Notes under the pieces: model-generated
What the model saw: only the letters and a program-made list of their open reading frames with translations
Told to the model about the DNA's origin: nothing
Database searches by the model: none
In this document: positions 1 through 13,673 of the stretch, one piece after another
Numbering within the stretch: the stretch's first letter is position 1
Layout of the letters: each line of letters begins with the position of its first letter
Position numbers and translations under genes: made by a program
Assembly (NCBI RefSeq): GCF_000002425.4
Contig: NC_037260.1
Span: forward strand, 8,913,089-8,977,088
Source of the DNA: Physcomitrium patens
Lineage: Eukaryota; Streptophyta; Bryopsida; Funariales; Funariaceae
Direction of reading: 5' to 3'
DNA: 64,000 bases

Positions 1-2367
1 CGTGTTCTTTAAGCTCATTATAACTTTCTAGTAGTTAGATATTTTAAATACAATAAGATTTTAAATCTAATATAAAGAGATTTTTAGTAGTCTCAAACGT
101 AAAAGATAATTAAATACTTTGTATAATGATGTGATATTTATTCAAAATCCAAAATTCTTTGTTATCAACTTTATAGACTTTTCAAGCCATTACTGATTTC
201 AAAACAACCATGGTCTTTTGTTTCTATAGATATTATGACAGATCTTTTGGTCTCAAGTTTTTATGATTTTATATTTGTAATAGTAGATTGTTTTATCAAG
301 ATGGCACATTTTGTACTATGTATAATATATATTACATGTGAAGAAATGGATAATTTTTTTTTAATAATAATTATTACTATAATGGATTGCATAAAGATAT
401 TATATTAGATAAGGATACTTAATTTCTATTAAGATTTTAGAAAATATTTTTTAAGTTTCTAAATATATATATATATATAGATATATATATATATTTTTTT
501 TCCTTTTCATCATCAAGTTGATGGACAAACAAAATAGATGAATAAAATTTTGGAGTAATATTTGAGATGTATCATTAACAAGATTGGACAACTTTTTTGC
601 CATTGGCAAAGTTTTCATATAATAATTTGGTACATTCTTCTATTTAATAAACTCTTTTTTTTACCAATTATAATTATCATCCATAATTTCATACTTTTGA
701 CTTTTTAAAAGTTAATAATCTTTTGACGAAAGATTTAGCAAATTATTTGTTAAAGCTACATACAATAATAAAGGTGTACGTAAAAGAAGTTCAAGAATGA
801 CAAAGGATTAATACAGATGCCTATTACAAAAAAAAACCATAATTTACCATAGGTTATAAGGTATGACTATTTCATTGTAATATCAAGTCTACTCATCTTT
901 GTGACAAGTTAGACTATTTTAAGCTTAGATCTTTTCCTATTTGTGAACAAATAAATTTTATTGCTTATTAATGACATCCATAAAAGTCTATAAATATCCA
1001 TCTTATATTCTACATGTCTCTATTTGAGCCATATAAAATAGTGAATATCTTGAAAAGTAGAAAATGCCACCTCCTATAAAAATAGATAATAATCAAGAAT
1101 ATGAAGTAAAAGAAGCTTTAGATTCAAGGCAGTGCTTAAATAGATTAAAATATCTTATTTATTGACATAGATATGATATTAGTGAACATACATAGGAACC
1201 AATAAAGAAACTTGTAAATAAAACAAAGAAGGTTGAGGCTTTTTATTGATGATATATATCAAAACTAAAATAAAGAATAGCAAATCTTTGATATGAAAGA
1301 AATAAGATCCAACAAAGATAGCATTCTATCTTTTATCTTTATTTGTAACTTTTGTATATTTGTGACATTAAAGAGATAGAGAACCAATAATTAGCACATT
1401 CAACTCAAGAGCTATTACTTATTGACTTATCAAACAAAACCTTGTGATTGTTATAACCTTCAAGTTGGCATAACTGAAAAGAAGATCCTCAAGAACAACA
1501 TGTCTTTTTTCAAATAGATGGCTAAATATAATATATTTGATATCATAACCTTGAAAGAGATTCTTGATATTTAGTCATTTTATTATAAGTAGAAATAGCT
1601 TCTCATGGTGTTCTAAATATTTTATTTGAAGGAAGTTTTGAAGGCCTTAACAACAATCAAATAATAAGGTGGTCTTTTTGTTCTAGTATGAGGTACTATT
1701 GATAGCTAAAAAGACCTATCAACCATCTTCAAAGAGAAAAAAGAATAGAATATGTGATAAATATAATTTACCACATCTTAGATTTCTTTAACATACAATG
1801 ATTGCTTGTTATAGAACTTTTTTCTAGAAGAACATATAATGCCATAGACATACATATTTACTTTAATATTTATCTATATGATTAAGTAGAAGTTAATAAA
1901 AATAGATTTATTTCATAATATTTTCTAGAAAATCTTCATAAAAGCTTCATAGATGATACTTTGACTTTATATATGTTTGTAGTTGATTGATAAGTTAGAA
2001 ACTTAGTCAAAAAATTAATCACATGTTTGTAGCTTATGGATCAAGCTAATTATACAGTGAATATATAAAAAACTTATCTTACAAGTTAAGATATGAGTCT
2101 TATAAAGTCAATATGTTTTAAAGGTCCCATAGGACATTGCTACATAGCTCTTAGTTAAGAGTATATATAGAAGCAAAAGTAAAGCATTCTTTACTCTTGT
2201 CAATGCCTTTTTAGTCATTAATTTTATTTTAAGACTTCTTAATCTTCTTGTTTTTGGCATTAGTCAATTTAATTTAATATTATATCATCTTTAAGTGATT
2301 TTTAAGTCTTTTTTAGTGATACAAGAGTGTATTGATATTTTAGTTCTTTGAGGTTCATGTCCTTGAT
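1..2367 (+). mobile_element. Ty3/gypsy chromovirus fossil, family A, 3' part (integrase, chromodomain, 3' LTR)
   Basis: Decayed 3' end of a family A Ty3/gypsy element, cut by the left edge of the window. An integrase core is readable at about 200-800 (a tract like DSIFVVVDxFxKMAHF), followed at about 1060-1235 by a chromodomain (PPPxKIDN, EYEVxE, YLxxWHxYDISE). The chromodomain is typical of chromoviruses, whose integrase C-terminus can steer insertion to marked chromatin. The LTR runs from about 1841 to 2367 and carries a TATA-like GAGTATATATAG near 2160. Other copies in this window share its ends (TGTCA...TGACA type). The element is old and carries many breaks. Confidence 0.75.
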
Positions 2368-3055
2368 AGAAATAAAAGAAAGAATTAAAAAAAATTAAAA
2401 TTAAAATTAAAAGAAGATAATCTACAACTTTTAATATGCTTATGTCTATTTTTAATCAAGAAAAGGAAAAGCTTTGATATTATAAGTATATTCTTTGAAA
2501 TTTTTTAAGAATAAGAAGTTGATGAAAATTAAATAAATAAGTGATATTTTTTTAAGAAGTATAATAAAATAAAAATAAAAAAATATATATATTAAAAAAA
2601 AATTAGAATGGATATTATCAAAAGATAAGAAAATTAGAGTCTTTTTAAAACTAGATTAGAAGCAAGAAAGAAATTGACAAAAGTATAGAAGGCTTCATTC
2701 TTATCTTTATATATACTATCTATCTAAGAGCTATGTGGCAACGTTTTATAGGATTTCTAAAATGGGTTGACTTTATACAACACATATTTTGACTTGCAAG
2801 GAAATTTTTTTATAAAATCACCACATAATAAGCTTATTTTGCAACCTATCAACATGTATGGCATGTGGTCAATTTTTTGATCAAGTTTCTAACCTATCAA
2901 TCAATTACAAATACATGTAAAGTCAAAATAACATCTATAAAGCTTTTAAGAAGCTTTCTTAGAAGATATTATGAAATTAATTTATTTTTATTTATTTCTA
3001 TCTATTCATATTATCAAAATAATAATTACAATAAATATATATTTTTTAATATAAA
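2368..3055 (-). mobile_element. Family A fossil: leader, primer-binding site and 5' LTR
   Basis: Reverse-oriented piece of a family A element abutting the previous one, so two LTRs face each other. The LTR spans about 2495-3055 and matches the copies at 16817-17349 and 22172-22700 along its length. On the minus strand just past the LTR (about 2465-2485) a tract resembles TGGTATCAGAGC, the initiator-Met tRNA primer-binding site common in plant Ty3/gypsy elements. The internal region is cut off by the neighbouring element. Decayed. Confidence 0.65.
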
Positions 3056-3725
3056 TCCTATAGCAAATTGAAACCTCAACAATTAATGATTGAACTATTG
3101 ATATTAACTCAAAATTTACATATTTCTTAATAAATCAATTTGAAATAATTATTATTATAAAATTCATAATTTTCATCTATAAATTTTTTACAAAATTCAT
3201 GTAATTTTCTAAAATATAATCTCTTTCTTTTCAAAATATCTAAAGCCACCTAAAAAATTCTTGATGTTATAAAGTTTTCTTAAATTCATTGTTTATTTAT
3301 TTGTTTTTTTAATAATTTCTTCAAATCTATTCTTTAATTATTAGAATAATCCATAATTACTATAAAAGCCTAATTTTAAGTTTTAGAGTCTAGTTTTCAT
3401 CCTAGTTTATAATTGGTCGTCTTTTGAATATCAATTTAAAGATTTTTTAGGTAATTTTTATTCAAAGCTATTCTTTGCTTAAGTTTAAAATATCTAAAAT
3501 ATTATTTTTACTAATCTATAATATTTTTATATTTATGTTTTTAAAATTAAGTCATTATTTTTTACAAAAGATAATATTAATATTTAATTTTTTATTAATT
3601 TTTTATATTTTTTAATTTTTTTAAAGAAATTTTTTATTATATTTATTGATTAAACTCTTCTATAATATTATTTGTATTATTTTCTTTCACCAAAATAGCC
3701 ATATTAGAATATAATAATATTAATG
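3056..3725 (+). mobile_element. Family B LTR fossil fragment
   Basis: Partial LTR of family B, recognised by alignment by eye with the copy ending near 13673. It shares the start of the post-satellite part (AATTAATGAxTxAACxxTTGAT), the middle (TTTTAxxxTCTxxTTTTxATCCT then TATCAATxT) and the end near 3720. The family A LTR on its left interrupts it, so it predates that insertion. No coding sequence is recognised in it. Confidence 0.55.
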
Positions 3726-5650
3726 GATAAGTTTTCATTAAATCAACATCAAAGATTGGAATAGAAATAGACTACATTAAGAGTACCCTACTAAAAATAA
3801 TATGCATCAACTTCATTTTAATAACCTCTACATTCATGCTAGAAAATGTAGTAATTTTAGAGTCCATCTTTTGTAGATAATTATCTACTTTCATATATTT
3901 TGTCATAGACATCTCATTCAACTTTTTATCTAAAATAATGTTGCATTAAAATATATCTCTTATACACCATAGTTTTAAATAATTTTAGCATCCCATAAAA
4001 TCCAAGTTGAATATATTTAAATTGATAAAAAATATCTTTTTTAATATAGCCATCAACATTGATTTTTCTTTGATTCTTAATAATTTGGTTTTTTATACAA
4101 AAAGTAGAAGCTCTATTTCTTCAATAACTTTATTGAGATTATTTTTTCTTATATATTATGATTTGAAATCCAACTTATTTAATACTTTTTTCTTTTAGAG
4201 TATTATCTTAATATAAATTAATCAAAATTTTTAATTAATTTATTTTTTATTTTTTATTTTTTATTTTTTATTTTTTTAGATCCATTGTGAGCCAAATTTT
4301 ATGATTCACAATTTAGTTAGAATAAATATTAGAAAAAATCAATAGAATTAGAAAAAAAAAAGTTTGGATATAGTTAAGTAGGATAAATTATTGAAGAAAA
4401 GTCTCATTTAGGTGTTAAGAATTGACTACAATCATAATGGTGTATGAAAAAATTGTGGTTTAAAATTAGATTAAGTAGGGATAGTATTGTCATGTTGATA
4501 AAGTGGTGAAGAAAGAGATAAATGGTAGAAAATACGTTATTAAGACCTTTAGAACTAAAAAAATACTAAAAAATAATAAAAATATTTAAACATATTATTT
4601 CTAAGAAAAAATAAAATAAAAAATACTTCTAAAAATGCCTCTAATAATCTCTCATAAAAATTTGTTGGAAACTTTGAAAAAAAAAAAAAATCATAGATTG
4701 GCAACCTAATTTGTTAGGCTAGTTTGGATTGGGCAAGTTTTGGTCTAGATGGTTCCAAATCAGGTAGATTATATTAACAATAATAGGCGGATAAGATATT
4801 AAGCACTAAAATTTGAACACAACAAAATTAATGAAGGCAACAAGGTGAGGCAACACAAGGTGTGGTATGCAATAGACAAGAAAGTGAAGTAATAGCGAAT
4901 CTCATTAGGTACATATATCCTACTTAGAAAGTTTTGTCTTTAAGAAAGAAGAAGAGATTGTAGGATGGAATAGCAATTTGTGCTAGAGTTACATAGAAGA
5001 CCAAATTTTGATTTAGTTTTAGAGGGTGAATAAGAGAATCTAAGAAGAAGGTGACAATTATGGCAAAAAGAAGCTGTTGGTCATAGCCATGGAAGTAGAT
5101 CCACATCAATAGAGAAGATTGTTGATTAAGAAGAAGAAAAAGTGTCAATTTTAGAGAATCTTAGGTTGATTAAAAAAGAAATAATAATGATACTACGTTA
5201 ATGTGATATTGACAAATTGAAGTTGTGTGGCTATTTTTAGAAGAAGCAGTGAACTGAAGGTGTTCATATCAAAGGAAATTAGAGGGATGTTGTGTAGGGA
5301 CATGGAGAAGATCTGATAGCAACAAAGACAAGACATGGTTTGGAAATTAATGACCATGATAGATCAACCATGATTTGCCATCTTATTGTAAGATGATAGT
5401 TGATTTCCAATAGCAATTAGACAACAAGTTTGGAAAGATTCTTGTATATATTTTTTACATGATAATAAGAAATGGTGGTATTATGATAAATGTTTTAGTA
5501 TAGTCATTCTTTGCTGAAGAAAGTGATATGTATAAAAACTTTTATAAGTTAATTATTGGATAGTTTAAATAATTAATTAATTAATTAATTTAAATTATAT
5601 ATATATATAAAAAAATGATAAATAGATTAAAAATTAAAAATTGAAATAAA

Positions 5651-5690
<40 letters not shown>

Positions 5691-5985
5691 GATGAAACAA
5701 AACCATAGGTAAATAAGAGTTAAGAAATAAAAGATATTTAGCCTTATGTGAGTGAAGTTACTCCACCGAACTACCAAATCTCAATTAAAGTGGATTGGTT
5801 TTGCTAACATCTATCAATGTATGTCTAAGAAAAAAAATTGACTCTCTTAGATTAAATCTTTTTAACAAAGCTTAAGCATATAGAAGAATTTCACTTATTT
5901 ATAAATTATAAACTTGCTTTAATACCATATGAATAAAAAATAATAATAATAATATTTTTAATTAGAATTAAATTTACATAATATA
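3726..5985. other. Unclassified AT-rich repeat-like sequence, no gene recognised
   Basis: Very AT-rich. Short coding-like stretches occur on the minus strand at about 3730-4200 (decayed, no family recognised) and a 74-codon open frame lies at 4924-5148 (minus), judged chance. It holds an ATTTTTT tandem run at about 4235-4276 and a long AT microsatellite at 5654-5687. The part at 4800-5500 is somewhat less AT-rich and may be a remnant of another transposon, but no domain is readable. Confidence 0.4.
5654..5687. repeat. (AT)n microsatellite
   Basis: Uninterrupted AT dinucleotide run of about 34 bp; a shorter AT run lies 40-60 bp to its left. Confidence 0.95.
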
Positions 5986-7855
5986 ATAGTATAAATTAGT
6001 CAAGATGTGGTTACAAAGTAATACACTCTTTGTAAGTATCACTATGTTGATATCTATCTATCAATCAATTATAAACAGATCTAAAGTCTAATATTTGTTT
6101 ACAAAGCTTTTAATAAGCTTTGCTATAAGTTAATATCAAATCTACCTACGTTTATTTTTTATTTAACATCTTTTATCTTGATAAATATGTAAGCGTGTAA
6201 TATTATCCCTCCTTCTAGGAACAAGTTCTATAAGGAGTAGCAATCATATATTGAAGAAGTCCAAAATACACCAAATTGTGTTTGCTACATATTTTGAACT
6301 TTGTTTCTTTTAAAAATAGTAGATAGGTCTTCTTATCCATCAAAAGTATTTTATATTAAGACAAAAAGACCACCTTATTATTTGATCATTATTGAAGTCT
6401 TTATAACTTCTTTCAAACAAAATATTTGTAATACCATCAAGAGTTGTTCCTATTACTAATAAAATCACCAAACATTAGAAACCTCTTTCAAAGTTGTGAT
6501 ATCAAATGCATTATATCTTACCATTTATTTGAAGAAGAATTTATTGTCATTAAAGGTATTTATTTCAATTATATTATCTTGATAATTTTTAAAATCACAA
6601 TGTCTTATTTGATAATTTAGTAAATTATAGCTCATAAGTTGAATCTATTGATTATTAATAATCCATCTTTTTAATGTAAAATATAAACTATAAACAAAGA
6701 TTTTAAGTAAAATAAAATATTTTTTATTTTTATTTTTATTTTATAGCAAAGATCTGTTATTTCTATCTTAATTTTAATAGATATTATTTATAAGAAATAT
6801 CAACCTTCTTTGCTATATTTATAAGATTCTTATTTGGCTTCTATATGTATATACTAATATCATATCTATACCAATAAACAAGATATTCGAATCTATTTTA
6901 AAGATACCTTGATTCTAAAATTTCTCCTACTTTGAAATTTTAATTATTATGTGCTTCTATAAGAAAAGATAGCATTTGTCTTCTTCTTGAGATATTTACT
7001 ATCTTATATGGCTCAAAAAGATATATGTGGAATACATGATGGATCTTCATAGACTTCAATAAATATAATTAATAAGCAATTAGATTGATTTGTTTACAAA
7101 TAAAAAATAATCCAAGCCTACAATAATCCAACTTATCATAAAAGTTGCTAATCTTGGTATTGTGATAAAGTTACGATATCTTATTTTTAGTGTGGAATTG
7201 AAGTTGCTCCTTACAATATACATTTGTATTGGTTTTTTGGTGTTCTTGAGTTTTTTTTAGTTGTACCTTCATTATTATAAATAGTTTAAATAAATAATTT
7301 ATTAAATCTTTTTCTATAGGATCAACTTTTAAAAAATCAAAAGCATCAAATCATGGATGATAATCATAATTAAGAAAAAAATATATATTTTTACATAGAA
7401 GAATATATCATATTATTATGAGCAAACTGTACCAATGGTAAAAAAATTGTTCAATCATCTTCAATTTAATTGATATTACACTTCAAATATTGTTCCAAAA
7501 TTTGATTTATTTACTTTATTTGTCCATCAATTTGAAGATAGAAAGCTAAAAATAGTTTTATATCTACCTTTAAAATCTTAAAAAGACCTCTTCAAAATCT
7601 TGATATAAACTGAATCTTCTCATTTGATATAATATCCTTGAATAATCTATAAGAGCAATAGATGTTGTAAAAAAAAGCTTAATTTTTTTTATTTTTAATA
7701 GATTTTATACATGGTACAAAATGTGCCATCTTAATAAAGTAATCTACTATTACAAATATATAATTATACAAACTTAAGATTGAAAGATCTGTAAAAAAAT
7801 CCATAAAAATAAAATACTATGATTATTTGTCATGAACATAAATATTTATCCTAAT
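5986..7855 (-). mobile_element. Family A fossil, 3' part (integrase, chromodomain region, partial LTR)
   Basis: Minus-strand family A remnant. A partial 3' LTR lies at about 5986-6209. The untranslated 3' internal stretch at 6210-6640 matches 17350-17850, with the shared TTCTAGGAxxxAGTTCTATxxxGAGxAxxAATCA. A degraded chromodomain region is near 6880-7060 and integrase lies at about 7300-7850. It ends abruptly against a plus-strand family A LTR piece. Old, many breaks. Confidence 0.65.
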
Positions 7856-9186
7856 TTTTATATATATGATTAAGAAGAAGTGATTCAAAATAAATTTATT
7901 TTATAATATTTTATATATAAGCTTCTTAAGGATTTCTTTCTTCAAGATTCATGTCTTTGATAGTTTGATAAGAATGCTAATTTATTATTTTTGTCTTTTT
8001 TTAGAATTAAGTAGATTATTTTACTTCTATTGTTGTATTTTTAAGATTGCAGATTATCCACCTTTAAATAAATAATATTTTTTTAATACTAATTTTTTTT
8101 CTTAAAGAAATTAGATTATTATTTTTTATAGAAATTTTTATTTATTATTAAAGATTGTAGATTACCTTCTTCTACTTTAACTTTCGAATTTATTTGTATT
8201 GTATTTGGAATAAAAGATCATGGATATTATTCTCAATAGAAGAGAAAATAGATTTGTAACTATTGTAGACCTTTATGAGCTTCTTAACATTGTAAGTATA
8301 GAAATCTTACATATTTTTAATATGAATCATAGATGTACTATTCCTATGCTTAGAGAAGAAGTTTAGAGTATGTGTCAAGAAGTTATGTTGTTGAAAGAAG
8401 AAAATAGATTGACTTCACAACCAAATCCAAGAAGTTTTGCTACTACAAATATGACAAGGATAATAATTAGTATGCTTGAGAAGTTTGATGGAACAAAATC
8501 AAAATTTCAAGGATTTTTGTAGCAAGTCAAATTCTATTTAAGGTTATATTCCTTCCAATATCCTAATGGATTTATTCAAATTAGATTTATAGGCACATTT
8601 CTATCAAAAAGTGCTTTCTTTTTATTTACACCTTTAATAAAAAAGAATTTGTAATTCCTTTATGATTTGAATTCTTTTCCAAAAGTATTTATGGCCACAT
8701 TTGAAAAAAATAATCAAGAAAGAGTAGTAGAGACCAAGTTCTTATCTTTAGAGCAAAGATCATGGTCAACCACTATATATGCTGTTGAATTCCAAAACCT
8801 TGTTTACAATGTGGACCAGAATGACAAAGCTCTTATTAATCAATTTTGATATGGATTAAAAGATAATGTCAAAGATTTGTTATTGACAATACTGAAGACA
8901 TAATCTATAGAAAAATTTATTACTTAAAACATTGCATGCAATAATCAATTATTTGAAAGTTGTCAAGAACAAAGACTTTGCTAGAAAGGAATAAATCAAA
9001 TAATGATGGCAGCTCTTAAGTTTTTAGAAACTTATTCATCAAGATTAGAATCAATGAAAATTGATACGATATGTTTTAAATTCCTCATAGAATAGGAAAA
9101 GACTTGAAATCATTAAAAGAGCTTATGCTTATATTGTGAAAAATCTAAACATACTCCTCAACATTGTCAACAAAAATAATGCAACT
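7856..9186 (+). mobile_element. Family A fossil, 5' part (partial LTR, leader, gag)
   Basis: The plus-strand 5' part starts with a shortened LTR (about 7856-7970, its middle missing) and an AT-rich leader. A gag-like region follows at about 8220-9180, with matrix/capsid-type helical sequence (near 8660-8850 an open stretch contains EQRSWSTTIYAVEFQNLVYN) and a CCHC zinc knuckle near 9120-9175. The knuckle marks the nucleocapsid end of gag. The element stops there, cut off by a family B piece. Old, many breaks. Confidence 0.65.
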
Positions 9187-10894
9187 ACTAGGATGTTGGC
9201 CCTTCTCCTACTCTAATCTGCATGTTGAACTTTCAATATTAATATCTTTTTTTTGAACTATTAAAATTCTTCCAAAATTAATTTAAATTATTAGAAATCA
9301 AGTCTAATATCCATAAAAAAAAATCTTTTTAATTCAAATAAAAAAATGCTAAAGATCTTAAAAATACTCACTAACTTTCAAATTCAAATTTTTAAGACTT
9401 CAATCTATAAAAAAAATTATACACTTCGATCTAATTATTTAATTAATCTTAATACTTGCACACACATTTACAACTAGCATATCAAAATTATACCAAAAAT
9501 TTACTTATATACATACCATAGAACTCAAGAAATCCTCAAATATATAAATATAGTTTTATTTCTCAAAATCTAAATCAACTGAGAATATTACTAACTTTGA
9601 AATTTTCCATAAAATTTAATAATAATTCAATTGACATAAAATAAATGCTTAAAAATCTCTTTTTAAGTTTTCTCTTAAATTCCACTCTTTGATCTACCAA
9701 AAAACTCTAGAATCATTGTAGGAGTACAGTTTTGTGCCTTGGGATTTGAATTTGACCTAGGTTGACAATTAGTCTTCTTTGGATATCAATTCTTGGCTTC
9801 TTAAGATAAAATTTTTTAAAATATATTCTTAAATTCTTCTTACATATGCTTATATTATTTTATTTTCTAATTTAATTTTTTTAGCCTTATTTATGGTCCT
9901 ATAAAATAAATAGAAGTCTATTTCATATAAAAGTAATAATATCTCTTAGTTTTATTATTTTTTTGACTATTATCTATTTTCTAAGATAATTTTCCATAAT
10001 ATTTTAAAATGAGATCTTTTATAACATAATATTTTTTTTTCTCTTTGATTCATTAGCCATATTAAATCACAACATCTACCTATCTTAAACTTGTGTATTG
10101 TCTAGTATGCACTAAGTTTTTTTTTCATTGGATAGATATAAAGTTTTTTTTTCATCTTAGTTAAATTCTTGATCTTCAATTTGCTTCTATACTTCTATCT
10201 CAATGTTTTGTAATATATATTTTTTTTTCATTGAAACAAAGATATTCACCTCTTTATTTACATAACTAGATTCACTTGCTTGCTATAAGTATCTTCAATT
10301 TTGCACCATCAAGTTCTTATAACAAGTATGTTTGATTATTATATAATTTTTTGATAACATAAGATCCAAACCATCTCTTTACAAACTTCCTTATTATATT
10401 ATGCTACTATCATAAATTAACATTCAATTGCCATTTTCATTGCCTTCGATTGTAGTTATTGTTTTTCATCAAATCTTTCTTTATTCTTTTTTCTTGCTTC
10501 TTTCAACCTCTCTATTGTTGTCTCAATATCCTAAGGTCTTCTTTCTAATTGTTGAATCCATAAAGTTAAATGTTCTTTTTTATTGAAATTATCTTTTTAA
10601 AGTAATATACCTCTACCTCATATAGGTACTATTTTTTTTATTAGTATTATTGGCTTTTATTCATATATTAATTAAAAAGGTATATAACCTGTTATTGAAC
10701 TATGAGTTGAGCAATCAATCCATAGTACAAATGGTGGTAGTTTACGCCATTCATATGCCTTTCTATTGCATGCTTTTAGTAATACCTTAATAATAGGTGA
10801 ATGTCCATGCTCACTCTTACCATTATCTTTTGGATTATACGTTATTATTAAAGAAAGTTTAATTCCTATTCTACTAAATAATTTTCGTGCTAGA
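9187..10894 (-). mobile_element. Family B fossil, 3' part (integrase end and partial 3' LTR)
   Basis: A partial family B LTR lies at about 9187-10077, aligning with 12790-13673. Integrase follows to its right, reading on the minus strand at about 10672-10894: GIKLSLIITYNP, NGKSEHGH, then a TTHSSITGY-type motif. This C-terminal core is characteristic of Ty3/gypsy integrases that keep the rve-domain glutamate in the NGKSExxH context. On the right it meets a reverse transcriptase of another family at about 10895. Old, with breaks. Confidence 0.65.
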
Positions 10895-11930
10895 AATATC
10901 AATGTTAAGCATACAAGGGAGAGTAAGATCATACAATTGCAATATTGGAGCAATAATGAGTGCCTCCTTCAACTTATCAAAGGTATTTTGCTCTTCTAAT
11001 TTCCATTCAAATGAGGCACCTTTTTCCAATAGATTTGTCAATCAAGCAATAATGTGAGCAAATCTCCATACAAAAAGGCGATAGTATCCAGCAAGGCCTA
11101 AAAATGAGCAAAATTCAGAAGCATCCTTGGGTGTTGACTAATCTTCTACTGCTTTTATATTATCTTGCTCCATATGCATGTCTTTGGAGGACACTATATG
11201 TTCCAAAATGGTGACTTCCAACTTCCAAAGTTTACATTTTATTTACTTGGAATAAAAGTAACTATCTTATAATCGATACAATACCTCTCATAGATATTGC
11301 TCATGCTCTTCAGAGGTTATATTATATATAAGGATATTACTAATGAAGATGACTACATACTTGTCCAAAAGATCTCAAAACAATGTGTTCATATAATCCA
11401 TGAAAGATGCTGGAGCATTGGTGAGGCCATAGAATAAAATCAATCATTCAAATTGTCCATATCGCGTATAAAATGCCATTTTTTCTACATCCTCTCTTGT
11501 AATAGGTATTTGCTAATAGCCACTCCAAAGATCTAATTTACTAAAGATGATCGCACCTTGAAGTTAATCAAGAAGATTATCTATGCATAGAAGCAAATAA
11601 GCATTTTTAACAATCTGCTTATTGAAATCTTGAAAATTGATGCAAAGGCAAAGTCCACCATCTTTCTTAGGTGCAAAGAATACAGGTGCTCTCCATGGTG
11701 ATGTACTTTCTTGAATGAGGACTTTCTCTAAGAGTTCATCCAATGTCTTCTGTAACTTTTTAAGTTCTTTTGGTATTAGGCAATAAATTGGTCAACTTAC
11801 TAGTTTGGCTCTAGGCAATAGTTCTATTTGAAAGGAGGCACCTCGATCAGCAGGTATGCCATTAGGTAGATTGGTTGGAAAGACGTCCTAATATTTCCAC
11901 AAAAGTTACTCTGCTCGTTGTCATAATACG
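10895..11930 (-). mobile_element. Ty3/gypsy family X fossil: reverse transcriptase fragment
   Basis: Minus-strand reverse transcriptase of a third Ty3/gypsy family, distinct from A and B. From right to left one can read the LPxGIPADRGASF region after the protease, PWRAPVFFAPKKDGGL, a FSKLDLWSGY block (canonical FSKIDLRSGY), VVIFISNILIY at the position of the FxDDxLxY catalytic box, then GLAGYY-like and PILQLYDLT (start of RNase H). The family is recognised from this ordered block set. No LTR of this family is seen in the window. Old, with breaks. Confidence 0.7.
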
Positions 11931-13673
11931 TGAAGTCTTGCTTGAGAATGCTCCGGGTACCTTGCTGAAGAAGGAAGAATGGAAATTGCAATAATAAAAT
12001 CCTAATTCTAATGGAATACTAACAATACTCTAATTAGACTATAATAATACTAAGCAAGCTTAATCAAATTCAAAAAAATATCAAAGAAATTTCAAACAAA
12101 CAATAAGAATTCTTAAAGAAACATTAGAAGAAACTCAAATATCACTCAAATACATCTCAATTGAATCTTAATTTAATTCTAGTTAAAATCCTATTGAACT
12201 TCATTCAAACTTTAGGCCAAAACTAATTGAATCTTAAATCCTAATAAAATCTTAAATCCTAAATCAAATCCTAAATAAACCTTAAACCAAACCCCAATCA
12301 AATCTTAAACCAAATCCTAACCAAATCCTAAACCCTAAATCAAATCCTAAATAAATCCTCAATCAAATCCTAATCCAAATCCTAATCCAAATCCTAAACC
12401 CTAAACCAAACTCTAATCAAATCCTAAATCTTAAATCAAATTCTAATCAAATCCTAAACCCTAAATAAAATCCTAACCAAATTCTAAACCAAATCCTAAT
12501 TCAAACTCTAAATCTTGAACCAAATCCTAAACAAATCCTAAATCCTAAATCAAATCCTAATCCAAACCCTAAACTCCAAACCAAATCCTAACCAAACCCT
12601 AAACCAAATCCTAACCAAACCCTAAACCAAATCCTAATAATTCCTACAACAGATTTAAATCTCAATAATTAATGAATAAACCGTTGATCTTAATTCAAAT
12701 TTTTTTACACTTCTAAAAAAATAAGTTATAAACAAGTACAAAAAAATTGATAAGGATCGGAATAACCAAATTGACAATAATCTCAAAAATGTGCTCGGGT
12801 ATTGGCCGACCTCCTTCTCCAATCTTAATGCCAATCTTCTAGAGCCAATATCTCTCCTTTGCACAGTTCGATTGATCTCAAAATTCTCATACACATAGGA
12901 AAACAAGTCTAATATCTTTTTATATAAGTTTCACTCCAATCCAACTAATAGATTGCAAGAAATCTCAAAAATCCCCACTAGATCTAAAATTCTACTTTTT
13001 GAGACCTTGATCCACTTAAACCTCAACATCCTTGAATTCAACTGTTAGATCAAGCTCAAATTCATGAGACATATTAAAAACAACTATAACCATAAACCCA
13101 CAAAATTTCACTTATAGATCTGTTACAAAACTCTTGAAATCATCCAAAACGTAAATCCTATTTTATTTCATAAAATCCAAGTCATCCGAAACAAACCTTG
13201 ACTTTGCAAAGCTCTTACAAAGTCATATCAACTCCAAATTACCCAAAATCAATGCTCATAGAAAGCCTATTTAGTCTGCCATCAAACCTCACTCTCCGAT
13301 CTCCAAAAGAACCTCAGACTCGGTTTTGTGCCCTATAGTCTGATTTCGACCCTGGTTCATAACCGGCCCTCTCCGGGTATCAATATCTAGTTTTTTTAAG
13401 TAACTTTCTTCTAGAATTTACTCTTAACTTCATTCTAAAGATGCATATATAATTTATTTTTCCAATCTACTTTGATTTGCCTTACTTATGGTATTACAAA
13501 GTAAGTAGAAGTCACCTTTCTAAAAAGCAGCATTGGTACCTTTTAATTTTTCTACCCCTTTGACTATTAACTATATTTCTAAGATAATTTGTTCTAATAC
13601 TTTGAACTAAGATCTCCTAAATTATAATAATCTCCACACTCTTTCACCTATTAATCATTGTCGTGATGTAACA
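11931..13673 (-). repeat. Family B long terminal repeat (3' copy) with satellite-like half
   Basis: About 1.74 kb. Its left half (11940-12645) is a long degenerate repeat of AAATCCTAA/AACCCTAAA units. Its right half matches the other family B LTR pieces (3056-3725, 9187-10077, 25240-26135 and, reversed, 61440-62470). The partner LTR at 25174 lacks most of the satellite-like half, so either it was lost there or it expanded here. Confidence 0.7.
12230..12642. repeat. Degenerate telomere-like minisatellite (CCCTAAA / AATCCTAA)
   Basis: Tandem A-rich units of the type CAAATCCTAA(C/A)C interspersed with six exact copies of CCCTAAA, the Arabidopsis-type plant telomere heptamer, near 12333, 12400, 12460, 12567, 12597 and 12620. 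It lies inside the family B LTR rather than at a chromosome end. Confidence 0.85.
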